Positions 34,897 through 48,000 of a stretch of DNA of 64,000 bases are shown one piece after another. The notes under the pieces were generated by a model. It made no database searches, was not told the origin of the DNA, and saw only the letters and a list, made by a program, of their open reading frames with translations. The DNA is from Apostichopus japonicus (Eukaryota > Echinodermata > Holothuroidea > Aspidochirotida > Stichopodidae). Positions within the stretch are counted from its first letter, which is position 1, and each line of letters opens with the position of its first letter. The stretch spans positions 4,922,001 to 4,986,000 of the forward strand of contig NC_092579.1 of assembly GCF_037975245.1 (NCBI RefSeq), given 5' to 3'. The position numbers were made by a program, and so were the translations under genes.

Positions 34897-35864
34897 CATT
34901 GGCGTAGATCCGGGTGTGGGGGGGGGTGTATCCCAGTATTTGACTAGGGGGGCATGCCATTATCCGCCTCCCCCTCCCGTTAATGTAATGGATAGTTTTT
35001 CTCTAATTGAAAAATCATGATTACTTTAGACAGTGCTCATTTAAAATTTCTTCTAAGTTTTTAAACAAGGTAACAAGACCGGTGGAATGGGGAGGATGTA
35101 TCCCCCAACATTTGACTGGGGGGGGGGGGTGGACCCATGTAATCATCTCTCCCATGTTATAGATAGGCCCTAAAACATTTTAAAGCTAAAAACAAAACCC
35201 CGTAAATACTGTAATATACTGGCTATGTCGCTATGGCTGTCCTGTAGCTCAATCGATTTGGTATACCATCGCGGAGAAAATTATTTGGTATGCTGTTAAT
35301 GGAAGCCTAGCTCCATTGCTTAAGAAGCTCCTTTCAAAGAAACGATGAAAAACTTCTGTTGGTGTCAAGGAGAATTATTATCTCTGTCTCATAATTAAAG
35401 TTCAATCAGAATGCCGTAAAATTACTTCAATATTGAAAACAATAAAATTTGATGAAGTATATGACCATGACGGACACTTTTGGTGTCTCATTGAAACATT
35501 AACTGAAGAGGCTAAGTTTTGTGCTGAATTGTTACAAATTTCTTCAGATGGAAGTTGGATATTAAGTTCAACATTTTCATTTCTCAAATATGAAAAATTT
35601 ATGTGATATGTGTAAGGAGAAGTGCAAACAATCATCCCCAAGTTGCACCATTTTGAATTATTTAATATTTCGATTGTCATAAAACTTCTAAAGGGAGAGG
35701 GGAACACGTACCTACCCTCAACCCCCCCCCCCCGGTGATCGATTGGCGATCTCTGACGCACTTCGCGCGTGGTTCTCTAAACCTTTTCTCAAAATCTGTG
35801 GATATAACCCCCCCCCCCCCTCCCGTTTCTCTCTCCCAATGTCAAAAAGAAATCTCTGCCACTG
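34897..35864 (+). mobile_element. hAT-type non-autonomous element, family F
   Basis: A 968-bp element. The left end is CATTGGCGTAGATCC; the right end, inward on the minus strand, is CAGTGGCAGAGATT (10 of 14 positions match). It is flanked by GGTATAGC (34889-34896) and GGTATAGT (35865-35872), 7 of 8 identical. The interior repeats a block around GTATCCC...TTTGACT with a G tract twice and has several C tracts. A degraded tRNA-like stretch (GTAGCTCAATCG near 35246) may be an older SINE remnant. Confidence 0.75.
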
Positions 35865-35909
35865 GGTATAGTTCAATTTGGATATCTGCTATATAAAGTA
35901 TTCCATCTT

Positions 35910-36000
35910 ACACTCGCTTGCCCGTGCGGATCGCACCCACGACCTCCCACATGATATAGGTGCCATTGCTTCTAATGCCACCGCGTTTATTCACTCGAGC
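35910..36000 (-). mobile_element. Possible tRNA-derived SINE head
   Basis: On the minus strand, GGTGGCATTAGAAGCAATGG is followed at tRNA-like spacing by GGTCGTGGGTGCGATCCGC, which resembles boxes A and B. The arms do not form a complete cloverleaf. Confidence 0.4.
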
Positions 36001-36329
36001 ATAGCATAGCCTATAGACAAACTAGAGCGTCTCAGCTCCAACCACCATGCCGTCTGTTTTATTTGCAGGTTGCGAGTACAACACGTACAGTGTTTGCGGT
36101 TGCAATATGAAAATCAGCAACGTTAAAAATGTTACCAGATATGTTACGTTCAAGCACACCACGCATGCGTATCATAAGAGGGCTCCTCTGGAAAGCAGTG
36201 CTTCTGCACTAAGCAGGACTACCCTCATTAAATATGACAATAATAATAATCAGCACACTGTATGCTAATTTCAGTTGACACTTTAACGATAGCGTGCTAA
36301 GATGGCACAGTCGTCGATGTGCAGAGTCA

Positions 36330-36368
36330 AAGGGGGAGGGGGAGGGGGAGGGGGAGGGGGAAGGGGGA
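36330..36368. repeat. GGGGGA hexanucleotide repeat
   Basis: About six GGGGGA units in a row. Multiple runs of five G separated by single A satisfy the pattern for an intramolecular G-quadruplex (inference). Confidence 0.9.
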
Positions 36369-36947
36369 TAAATATTGGTTAAATGGAGGTGCTTGACAAT
36401 TGCAAACAGCTGATACTGTATTTTGCAAACTTTGTAACCGGCAATGTTGAAGAATTTTACAAGACTGTTTTAGGTTGTACCGCACATAGCCTACATGTCA
36501 TATAATTTGGTACTGTAGCCTACATTAGGATTTTTAGTAATAGCCTGTATTTCGTCTGCACTGTTACCCATTCGCGATTGGGCCTCCGTTTACCGATAAG
36601 AGGGGAAATCCTTTTATGGGTAGGCTAACAACAAAATGTTGAGGTCTGACCCTCGATGAACTCTCTTGTTTACTTTCTTTACTGTTGGAGCAGTATATCA
36701 CCGGCCTTCTTGAATTATCATTCCATAAGAAACGCAAGAGATATGGATCATTCAGACTGAGTTTGAAGCGAAGAAGCTGGCGGGGACGGGGGGGGGGGGG
36801 GCTGTGCATCGGACAAGGGCAAGTGTCTGCATGTTGTATGCCTCATCAAATCATATCAAACTTTATGAAAGACATTTGCCCCTTGAAGTTTGTGATCTCC
36901 CTTCCCCGGATTGAACACTTCTTCCGCCTCTTGCAGTTCAGATGTGT

Positions 36948-37193
36948 GTATGTATGCATGTATTTTAGATCCTCCTGCAAGCAAGAACTCGCGAGGAAGC
37001 CTCATTGGCTTAACAAAGCTGCAAGCTGACCAAAGTCAGTCTCTTAGATTCATATTTAACGTCCGTGATTCAGTATTGTCAATTGTCAACAACTCTGTAA
37101 ACTGGACGACATACATTAATCTTGGAGTAACTCGAACTCGGGACCTTATGATTGAAACGCATCGGCGTTAACCACTGAGCTAACACTCCTGTG
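36948..37193 (-). mobile_element. tRNA-derived SINE (family S1), near full length
   Basis: On the minus strand, AGTGTTAGCTCAGTGGTTAAC (box A, about 37168-37188) and CCCGAGTTCGAGTTACTCC (box B, about 37127-37145) form a tRNA-like head. A body shared with 48295-48515 follows, then the 3' hairpin segment GCGAGTTCTTGCTTGCAGG and a TACATGCATA-type tail. Confidence 0.8.
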
Positions 37194-38971
37194 AGCCCGT
37201 CCACAGATGAGCCCGTCCTGTGGCTATGAACACGTACGGACCCATCCCCGACCCCTCTCACCTTTTTCCACTCCTTCGGCTTCAGTCCCTTCCCATGGGC
37301 GTCTAATATTAGAATCAATAGGCTTTGAATGTATAGATGATCGTTTCGTTTCGGTGGAATTTTCGCAAACGCCACAACGACGCAAAGAACTAGGAAGGAT
37401 GACGCAATTTTGCATTGTACAACTGACAATTTACATGTATTCTCCCTTCGTTGTTATGGCGGTTAAAAGGTAACAGAAAATTCAAGAGTAAGTATACATT
37501 TTTAATATTATAAATCCCGTTAGAACTAATGAATTGTTATAGCGTATCTATGATTATTAATACACGACGTACAAAGTTAATCTTACTGTTTTTTGCAATT
37601 TTAATGGTGTGAGTTTCTGTGAAGTAATCAACGTCTATAAATCATTACACTCAACAGTCTTTGTCAACGTCAAGGATATACAACACTAGTTCCACGAAAT
37701 TTTAGAGACAGCAGGCTAGGTTTATGGTGTTTACAAATTAATGACATAGCCTAGCCTAGCCCTTTTGTACTTGGCCTAAGATAAAGACGTAGCATTATGT
37801 TCTTAAACGGTTTTGTGGTTACTTAAGGTTGCTTGATCATCAGAGTTAATTGTTATAAGAATCGAAGTCCTGCAGTAACACTAACTGGATTCATCTTAGG
37901 CCCACATTTTAATGCCAAACTAAAGGAATCGTTAGTAGCCTAAATTAGTACAGGTGCTCACAATATTCTTCGTTTTGATGGACTTAAGCATTAATGTTAG
38001 TTGTTAGGTAGGAAATGGAGACCCTCAGTTATGTATATGGTAAGAATCTAAGCAACTGCATCAAACAACATCAATCAACCCTTATGATTGAATGGTAATG
38101 TCTGTGTAATTATGGACTGATCACATGTTGCTTGATTTTTTCAAGTATAGAAAGGTTCTATCCAACTTTTGTGGGAACCATTCCACTTAATTTGATACAG
38201 TTGTGATCAACTTATCAGCTTTCAAGCTCCTAGAGGTCAAAGGTCAAGTTTTGTTGCAGTAAAAGTGTGCAAGTATGTAATGGGAAGACATTGCACAGTG
38301 CATATCATGGTAAACAAATGCAGTTAGTCAAAACTTTCTCAAGTGGGACAAGTAACAAATTTTTACCAAATCTTACACTTAAACACATCAAGAAAAGAAG
38401 GGGAGGTCATCAAATAATGACATGACAGGAGAATGCACAGTTTTTTTTTCTTCCCTTTACCTTCAATTAAAATGTAACTGAAAATGGTGATTTATAACAA
38501 AATTCCAGACCTGGGTGGTAATGGCTTGGACTAAGTAGTAATTTTTTGGTCAGTCCCCCATGTACCTGTTCCCAACACTCCAACAATGAAGTTAATGTGA
38601 ATACCAATCATATTGAAACCTGTGATCCATACCTCATCATCAAAGTGGAAATTATTAATTCTGAACTCTGTAATTAGTAGCAGCTGGGCAATTAATCATT
38701 CTCTACTCACCCTGTTGTCAGGTGATAAGGTACAACATTTTATAATTTCTGACAGTTTTATAAGTAAGGCCAATTCCTAACCTAACTCTCCAACATAGCA
38801 AGCTATAGATGTTATCAGTACTCACCAGAACACCCTACTCTCAGTCTAACTGCCATATTTAATTAGTTCAAAGAAAGTTTTACTCTATTTAGAAAAATAG
38901 ATTCTTTGTTTAGTATGTAAAGCATAGAGACCAAAATGTGTTTTACATAATAATTGTATTCTACTTCACAG
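37194..38971. other. 5' flank of the CP110 gene
   Basis: No coding exon. It should contain the promoter and any non-coding first exon. The acceptor CTACTTCACAG ends at 38971, so the exon holding the start codon begins at 38972. Confidence 0.45.
37425..37468 (+). promoter_or_regulatory. Candidate non-coding first exon/donor for CP110
   Basis: TTATGGCGGTTAAAAG is followed by GTAACA at 37469-37474. ATGGCGG resembles the YY1-type motif common at animal first exons. The pairing with the acceptor at 38970-38971 is only a proposal. Confidence 0.2.
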
Positions 38972-39004
38972 TTGACAGCACTGCTGAGAGATTGATCTAT
39001 AAAT

Positions 39005-42000
39005 ATGGATGAACTTTTGGCTGAGATGGACAGATGTCTCCGTGATATCTATGGGAGGCAGGAAGATACCAATGTCAGTACCATGGTGGAAGATCTCTAC
39101 CCATCCAGTTATCAGTCTTGCATCAGAATTCATGGCAAACCCCTCCTACCTCCTCTGGTTAGTCTGTACTGGATGAACTCAAAATTTTTCTATTCTTACC
39201 ACTTTCATGGTTAATGATTCTGTATTAAGAAATCTTTATTTTTGTGTTTGATAAATTTTTACAATTGGATATCAACTATAAGTTCTTTTCTTTCCAGCAC
39301 AAAGGATTTGTCTTTTATTTGTGAAAATGATCAACTTTGACAGCAAGCCATTGATGGTACAGTTAGAAAAATATGAGGAGGGAGGTGGGGGGAGGGGGGG
39401 GGGAGAGGTATGAGAACTTGAAAGTAGGCATCTCCCCTTCTCCCTACTGACCCACATTCACATATAATGCAAATGGTGTTTATTGCTTCGGATTTTTAAC
39501 TTGATCTTCTACTCATTCTTCTTCCAGTTTGGAATCATAGATTTTCTTGTTTATAATGTTTCTACAACATCTATAACCTGGAATTTGTTTTATTCTGTAG
39601 ATGACTCATGCAAAAAGGATTGAGATGAAGAAATATAAGGAGGCTGCTATGAGAAAAGAAAGTGAACTGGAATCTAAGAGGATACAGAAATCAACAATAC
39701 TGGATAGCAGCTATCAACAGGTATTTTGATGGGTTTTTTCCCCTTGAAATTTGGGAGAACTTACTTGAATAAATTGAGAATATATCTGTCTGCTGAGCCT
39801 GCTGCCATCTCTTAACAGACAAGCAGCATCATGAATAAGGTACATGTCTTCTGTTTGAACTCTGACCTTGCAATTGGAACATAAAACTCTCTCTGGTTGA
39901 CACATGTGTATATCATCTGTCATTTTTTTTTATGATTGCCATGGGAATGTAAGCAAAACAATCATAAAAAATAGAGAAAAAATGATCATTGTGAAAGTGC
40001 AACGACAGAACATAATTTGGTGCCATCCGTTTAGTGTTTGCACGGGTTATCCGGGTACCCGGGTACCCGCCCGACGCGATACTACCCGGTTCCTAATTTA
40101 TTACCCGAATCCTACGCAAAGTGTGAATTTTTTTGGCAAACCCATGGTTAGGCAGATTTCCCATTGACTTAGTGTGGTGTTAGGCTACCATGTGGTCGAA
40201 GTTAACAGCAATAACGAAGGTATTCCATGGATATCTTATAACTGCGTCACAATTTCAGTGGTATAGGCTAGATTTCCCCCATTGACTTAGTGTGGTGTTA
40301 AGCAACCATGTGGTCGAACGTAACAGCAATTATGAAAATATCCATGGATATCTTATAACTGCGTCACAATTTCAGCGAATAAACAGATGGTTAGGCCTAG
40401 CTAGATTTCTCATTGACTTAGTGTGGTGTTAGGCTACCATGTGGTCGAACGTAACAGCAATTATGAAAATATCCATGGATATCTTATAACTGCGTCACAA
40501 TTTCAGCGAATAAACAGATGTTTAGGCCTAGCTAGATTTCTCATTGACTTAGTGTGGTGTTAGGCTACCATGTGGAAGAAACTATTATTTATTCATTCGT
40601 TTATTTCATGGAAGAAAAGGCTGACAAGGAATTTTACGAGATGTTTACGGATTATAGACGGGATCACAAAAAAAATAATAATCGCAAGTGGCTGTTTACT
40701 AATCGTTTATTCCAAATGCGATCAAATTGCGCGAATCGCGCAATCTCCTGGCTAATGCGAACCCTGGGCCTGCATAATAGATAGTAGTAGTAACAAATGT
40801 TTACGAGCTAAATTGGATATTTATATGGTGTGATCAATAGACGTGGAGAGCAAGCATAAGCAGCGACGGCAGTGCGATGTTCGTAGTAATGTTAATTATA
40901 CGAAGTTATTAACAAGTTAATGAAAGAAACAATAGCAAATAGAAATTATTGAGGAAGGTTTTATACCTTATCTTACACCTACGTTTTTGAACATGAAAAC
41001 ATTGTCAGTAGAGAATATGATTCATTTATAATAGCATCCAATATGTCATTTCTTGAAAATCGTGATACACGAGGGTAAACAATTTTTCCGGGTACCCGGA
41101 TACCCGACGGATAACGGCTCTCGGGTACCGGTTCCCGATTTTTGGACCCGTGTAAACACTACATCCGTTAGATTGACATCAAGCTGGTTAGGTATGACCT
41201 CCAGAATTAATTAACTCCTACAGTCAGTAGAAGTAAATGTATCAAATAGTATGTACACAACAGATTAAATAACTGTGTTTAGATATTTAAACACTTTATT
41301 TTATGAAACAAGGGAACCTCATGTAAAAGAAGTCCTATGCAGTACAGACAGAGCTATTTGTTCTCAGTTGGTGCTGGACCCAGTACCTTGAGCTTGTATT
41401 ACAGGGTTTCCCTGTAACAGCTTGTCATTTTTTCATGCGATTGCCATTTTCATGTCTTCATATCAGAGTATAGGTTGCATACCCTTTCTGCTAGCTCCTT
41501 TGAGGTTACTGATTACTGATTTATCACTTTGTGGGTCATACAGAGATATGTGGGCTAAAGTTTATGAAGTTTTAATAATGGTAAGAATTTTGAAACGCCT
41601 AGCTATAATCTTCATGTTTGATTGTTTGTTTTGTTTTTGTACATGTCATTGTGACTGCACTAAAGGATATATACTCACCATCTTCAATAGAGTACCGGGA
41701 AAACATTTGTCTACGGTTTGTTGTAGACAGTAACTCTGTAAAATAAGGACTGACAAATGTCAAAATGTTTTTTGTGATGTGAGTCATCTTAACAATTCAT
41801 TGTGATACATCTTACGTACACATTATAGTATTAGATGGTAGGTGGATATTTCAGTTTATCAAATGAAACATTGAGTCACAAGGTTCATTGTAATACATCT
41901 TATGTACACATGATAGTATTAGATGGTAGGGGGATATTTCACGTTATCAAATGAGTCATCTTAACAATTCATTGTAATGTATCTTACGTACACATGATAG

Positions 42001-45000
42001 TATTAGATGGTAGGGGAATATTTCACATTATCAAATGAAACATTGAGTCATCTTAACAATTAATTGTAATACATATCTTACGTACACATGATAGTATTAG
42101 ATGGTAGGGGGATATTTCACGTTATCAAATGAAACACTGAGTCATCTTAACAATTCATTGTAATGTATCTTACATACACATGATAGTATTAGATGGTAGG
42201 GGAATATTTCACGTTATCAAATGAAACATTGAGTCATCTTAACAATTCATTGTAATGTATCTTACGTACACATGATAGTATTAGATGGTAGGGGAATATT
42301 TCACGTTATCAAATGAAACATTGAGTCATCTTAACAATTAATTTTGTGGTACATCTTACGTACACATGATAGTATTAGAAGGCGGGGGATATTGCACGTT
42401 ATCAAATGAAACATTGAGTCGTCATAACCATTCTTGGTGATATCAGTGTATTCTGGGTTCTTAAGATATTGACCAGGTGTCAATTTTACTTCAGTTTTCA
42501 GCCATTTTTCACAATGTCAAATCTAATTGGGTGAGCTTTCTTATTCAATCCTAATATTTCTACTTGTAAATGAAAACGCTCTATTTTGATTTCTTTTCCC
42601 TTTATTTTATTTTATTTTATATTTTGTTGACTCTTGAAGGTTTCAGATAGTCAGACTAGTCCATACGCAACGTGTTCAGATAATAGTGAATTGGATGAAC
42701 GTCTCGAAACCGATAGACTTGTAGCCGGTAAAGCGATGACCACAACTGATGAAATATTTATGGATGCTTCAGTGGATCTACCTGATAATTCACATGGAAG
42801 ATTTGTGACTACTGGTGGAGACTCTCTGGAGGCGATCAAGAAGGTTACAGAAGACAAGAGTATTGAAACGTTTCTCGGAGACGGAAAACCATCTGTTCTG
42901 ATGGATAGCCTACCATCAACAGCCAGCAGTAGTGATGTCAGTGCTTTTAACCAAACTGTTATCAATCTCTCGGACCTGAATGAGCAAAGCAAGGCCGAGG
43001 CGGTCGTCGAGGGCAGAGATGGAATGGCTGCCGACGACCGTGGAGAAGATGACAGGGAAACTGAAAATGTAGAAACAACTCAAGCGTGTGGGAGTGTGAT
43101 TTCCTCGCAAAGCGATCCTGAAGAAAAGGGCGAAGGCACACGAGATCCTCAACTGCTCCAACAGAGTTTCAGTGACACAGAGTCATTCATCAGCTTTATT
43201 GGGGAATACAACAAATTACCGACACCGACACCCAGCTCGTCAACTCCCGAAGTTTCTGACATCGTGGGTTCCGTTATGGATGGCGACGCTGCTACGACAT
43301 TCACTCCAACGAATCCAGATAGATTCTTGCCGGCTAAGGGAATGATTACGAAAGGCGGTCCGTCTGTCGACGGTACCCCTGAATGCTCACCGGGGACCTT
43401 GGATCATTCTCCGGGGGGTTTAAGTACCATGGATACCAATGTCAGTTCCTTAGGGTCCCTCGGACAGTCATGCACCCTCCCGATCAGCGTGACAGAGAGT
43501 TGCAACTCCACCCTGGCTGATATCAGTGAGCGGCTGGACACGCCATCCATCACAGATGACATATTAAATAATAAGGCAGATCCGGTTTCCTCCGGTGAGC
43601 CGGGAGGCGGTAGAGACTTCTCCGGGTCTGGCACAGACTCTAGTGTACCCAGCACGGTGAGGAGGGGACCGGTGGGACGAGAGGCTGATGGTGTAGATGA
43701 CGATAAAACTAACAGATACACGGACACACTCACATCCAAAGATGAAGAAGGATCATCAGCCTCTGGAGATGGGAAACAACGATCGTCCGAAGAGATGTAT
43801 TCCTCCCCCATGCGTCGGGTCCGCCGTAATTCTTACACGTTAGATGTAACCTCTCCAGCCCTCCTCGCTGCCAAGGAACGTAACGAGGCACCCGAAGCAA
43901 CGTTTGCTGCGAGTTTGGACAGCAAGCAGGAAGTATCTGGAGACGTTGAGGGGAAGAGAAAAGGAGATGAACAAGATGAAGCTTACTCCACTGGTGAAAA
44001 TAATGACAAACAGAACACAGGTAAAGAAAAACTGCTTTCTTTATGAAGTAGATATAAAGAATACAGTACATCTTCATTAAGAGCTTAATCTTTCTCCTGT
44101 GTAGTTGTACTTACTTGAGATATTTATGATGTCAAAGTTAAAATGTAGTGTTTGGGGATTATGTCGAAAAATTTCAAACTGCCCTTCCTTAAAGTCATTT
44201 TATGCCACTTTTAACTTTCTTGAGTTTTGTTTCTTTCTAATCATACTGGTGGAAATATTCTTATATAATCAAGGCAACAGTTCATGATGTTATATAATCT
44301 GCATAGCATTCAATAAATTACATTAAAATTCAGTTCATCTGAACTATCAATCAGTTCTACCACTGCATGTGTCAAGACAAATATATTATAATCACAGATG
44401 ATACAATAGAAACAGAAAAGCAGTGACCCAAAGTATCACACAAGTGGGAGAACGTCCGAGGATGATTAAAAGAATGCTTACATTTTGCGGTCTATGAATT
44501 GTCAAGTAAATAAAAGTGAATAATTAAAAGAAGGAAACAAACATGAGACATCACTAATAAGCAAAAGCTGTAATTGTGACCGAATGAATGGTTGTTTATG
44601 CACGCCTGACAGTGATTCCTTCCATTGGCAGAGGGCGACATTGCAGAAGTAGCCTTGGTTAGCCAGTTGGAACTGCTAGAGGAAATTAAGAGAAGACTAG
44701 CAGCCGAGCAGAAGGAACAGTTGGAGGAACTCCTCAAGAGGCAGAAGAGGGAGCAGTGGTTACTCCAGAAGGAGATGATGATCGTCGAGAGACAGGTGAC
44801 AGAGAGCAGAGCCAGCAGAGTCTCCGAGAGAAATCCTCAGTGTAGGTTAGAGGATGTTCCCGGTCATGGGATGATGGTTCCTCCAGGTATGACTACTGAG
44901 GATTCTGTAACCATGGGTCATGTCGACTCTCTCTCCGACCACGAGAGAAGAAACTATACCAACTCCGACGTGATGGGTGAAGGAGGAAGCCTTCAGATCG

Positions 45001-48000
45001 ATTCGGGGTTGTCATCCACTTTGCCGGGTCGGAACGAGAATATCGGCGGACCTTCTTCAGCGATCCCTGGATGGTTTTCATCGAATGGATATAAAGGATC
45101 TGGTGAGTGAATGCTCCCAAAATCGCTAGAAAATTCAAATAATGGTCATTGATCAGCAAACTTCAACAAGCATTTTGCTGCCACATAAACATAATTTGCT
45201 ATTAAAATATGCTAGAATATAAAGTATCAAAGACTAAATCCTGGCTGAATTCATCTGTAAGTGGCTGGCTGTTTCTGCCTCCACTTTGGGTAAGATAAAC
45301 TGTAATGGAAGAACTTGACACACTTGTTTTAGCATGAAATGAGAAGGTATATATGCAACTGCACATTTTGTGATTTTCCATTCTTAAAATATCATTTAAT
45401 ACTAGATTGTATCCTTAAGTAATTTTGTTATTGTTATTGTTTATTCTTAATCCCTTTGATGATGTCATCAATCATTCAGCTGTCAACATTCCTCTTTTGT
45501 CAGCCACAACCTCCGTACAAGATAGCTTAGAAAGAGAACAGTTCCAGGATAGATCTGAATTTGGTGTCGCATCTGCCGTTAAGCAAGACTTTGACGAGGA
45601 TAATACTTGGATACCGTCTTTGCTAAATGAGGAACATACCGGGACTCAGAACAAGATGAGACAGCCCAACTCAGATCTTAATCAAGATTACAAATCTGTC
45701 CAGGCAAGAGGAGAAGAAGATGAGAGACCATCTGCATATTTTAATGAGACTAAGAAGCCAGAGGTTTCAGGAACCATGAAGGTGACAGGAAGAGGCGGGG
45801 GAGGGGCCAGTGGGTTTTACTTGGAGTATGGACAGCATGAGAGGACAGAAGGAATGAGGGAAGGAGGGAGAAGACAGGAGATGGTGAGTATTAGGATTAG
45901 GGAGCAGCGGAAAAATTAGAAGGGATGATATAATTTTGCAGTCAATGCTATTGTTTTTATTTATTCAAATCATGTATGGATACAGGGTGAGGACGCCTGA
46001 AAATTGCAAGTGGGTGTTTTTCTTCTGTTACAAAAACCACTCGTTGCTACCAAATATTTACTATTTACAATTATTGCCAAAATATAGTTGCTTTCATTTT
46101 GCATCGTGTTGGTTTGAATTGGACAATGTCAGGTATCACCTCTCTAACCTTATCTGTTATAATGCCCTGGATGGAAGAAAATCTACAATTAGTCAAAAGT
46201 GATATTGCCTGTTCTTAGATTCAGGCAGTGTTGTTGTAGTTTATAACAATGCAATAGTTGGTTATTGGGATTTGTCATTGTAGAATAAACACAGAGACCA
46301 GAGGAGGTATAGTCAAAGAAGAAGCTGTTGGTTAAGAAGGGGGAGGGGCCAAAGGAGGGGGGTGATTTTTAGGGATACATAGGATGAAATTTAGGTCTCC
46401 GTAAAGTATGTTATTTGAATTTTAGCAATACCTGTTTCCACAGTTTCAATGTATTGTGAACATTAACCTCCACATAATTTCCCAAATATGCAAACCTGCG
46501 TTCAAGGAATGTTTCAGAATGTTACGCAGCCTTCCAGAAGATGCATACAGTTTGAAAAATAACATGATTTTGGAAAGTTTCTATTCACAATTTTCTTTTC
46601 ATTGGAAACAGTTAGAAATCAGAAAATTAATCTTAAGACAAATTTCAAACCATAACCTTTTGGTGGTTGTTTTTATATTTTCAATAATTTTTTTCTATTC
46701 TTATTCTTTTTTTTTGCAGCAATATTCCACAAAAAAGTTGGACAGGAACTTTGACCTGATCTCAGCGGCAACTAAAGGATTTTTGACGAGACGACTAATG
46801 GCGACCGTCAGGGTCCAGGAAATAGTCAAAACTATAAAGGTTTGTGGATGAATCTTTGAGTTTTAGACCCAACTTAGTCGATATGCCAGCTATATCATGG
46901 GTTTGCTTGTTTCTCGTTCATTTTCAAAAGATCTTGATTCTAACTTTGTTTGTGAAAACAATGGTTAGCATGGTCATGGGTTCATGCATGACTGATCTTC
47001 ACAATGTAAAGACAATACCATGAAAAACACCAAACATTCGTACACATCTTGCTAACTTTCCTGATTTGTATTCCTTCATTTCTTTTACTCTTCGTTTCCT
47101 CCAGGATTCCACAGCTTTCCTCTTCAAGCTTCAGACAGAGACTCCGATCAAAAGAGGTAATATCTCGACTCAAGATGCAGCTCTTGCCCAGAGAATCCTC
47201 AATCAGGTCAGTGGGATGCCTAATCCTCTGATAGGATGGTGATAAGTCGGATGGATCTAGATAGATATAGATAGACAGAAAGACAGACAGACAGACAGAC
47301 AAGGAATAATTAATCTTTGCTTTTTATATAGCTCTTTACACCAGCGATAGGTCTCAAAGCGCTTTACGGACGTTATATTACCCCTGGTCAATGATAACCT
47401 GTCCCAGAGACAATCCCTCGAGTCGGCAGCAGTTATATACTGCACCCAATGACAAGTTACCTCACAGGTACCCATTTAACCCCTGGGTGGAGAGAGGCAA
47501 GTGAGATAAAAAATCTTGCCCAAGGACACAACGTAATGAACTAGGCAGGAATCGAACCAGCAATCCTTGGATCAAGAGTCCGACGCCTTAGCCAATTGGA
47601 CACCACAAATGCCCACAACTATCCATAAAGCTTGTCTGAGGTTTACAATCTGCTTTATGAGCAGGCACAAGGAAGTGGCACTCCCATAAAGTTACATTGA
47701 TTGTCCCCTTGACAGGAATTAGATTCTGTTTATCGGACCAGCCATAAAGTTGTGAAATAATGCAGGTGTTTATATTCTAATATACAGTTTATCATCTGTT
47801 GTTCATGTATTAACCTCTTTCTTGCCACTTGGGCTGTATCAATAAAGCTGGTGTGTGATCCTTGATTACACAGTGAGCAGACTATAATGTAGTCTCTGAC
47901 TGGGGCCCCAAGTCTCTGACTGGTGCCCCAAAGTCTCTGACTGGTGCCCCAAAGTCTCTGACTGGTGCCCCCAAATCTCTGACTGGTGCCCCCAAAGCCT

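Noticed and set aside
41825-42425. CRISPR-like regularly spaced repeats
   Set aside because: The whole unit is repeated with no unique spacers; it is a eukaryotic intronic satellite.
42651-44077. Minus-strand open frames of 81-135 codons opposite CP110 exon 3
   Set aside because: Shadows of a long Ser/Thr-rich coding exon; no splice or start support.
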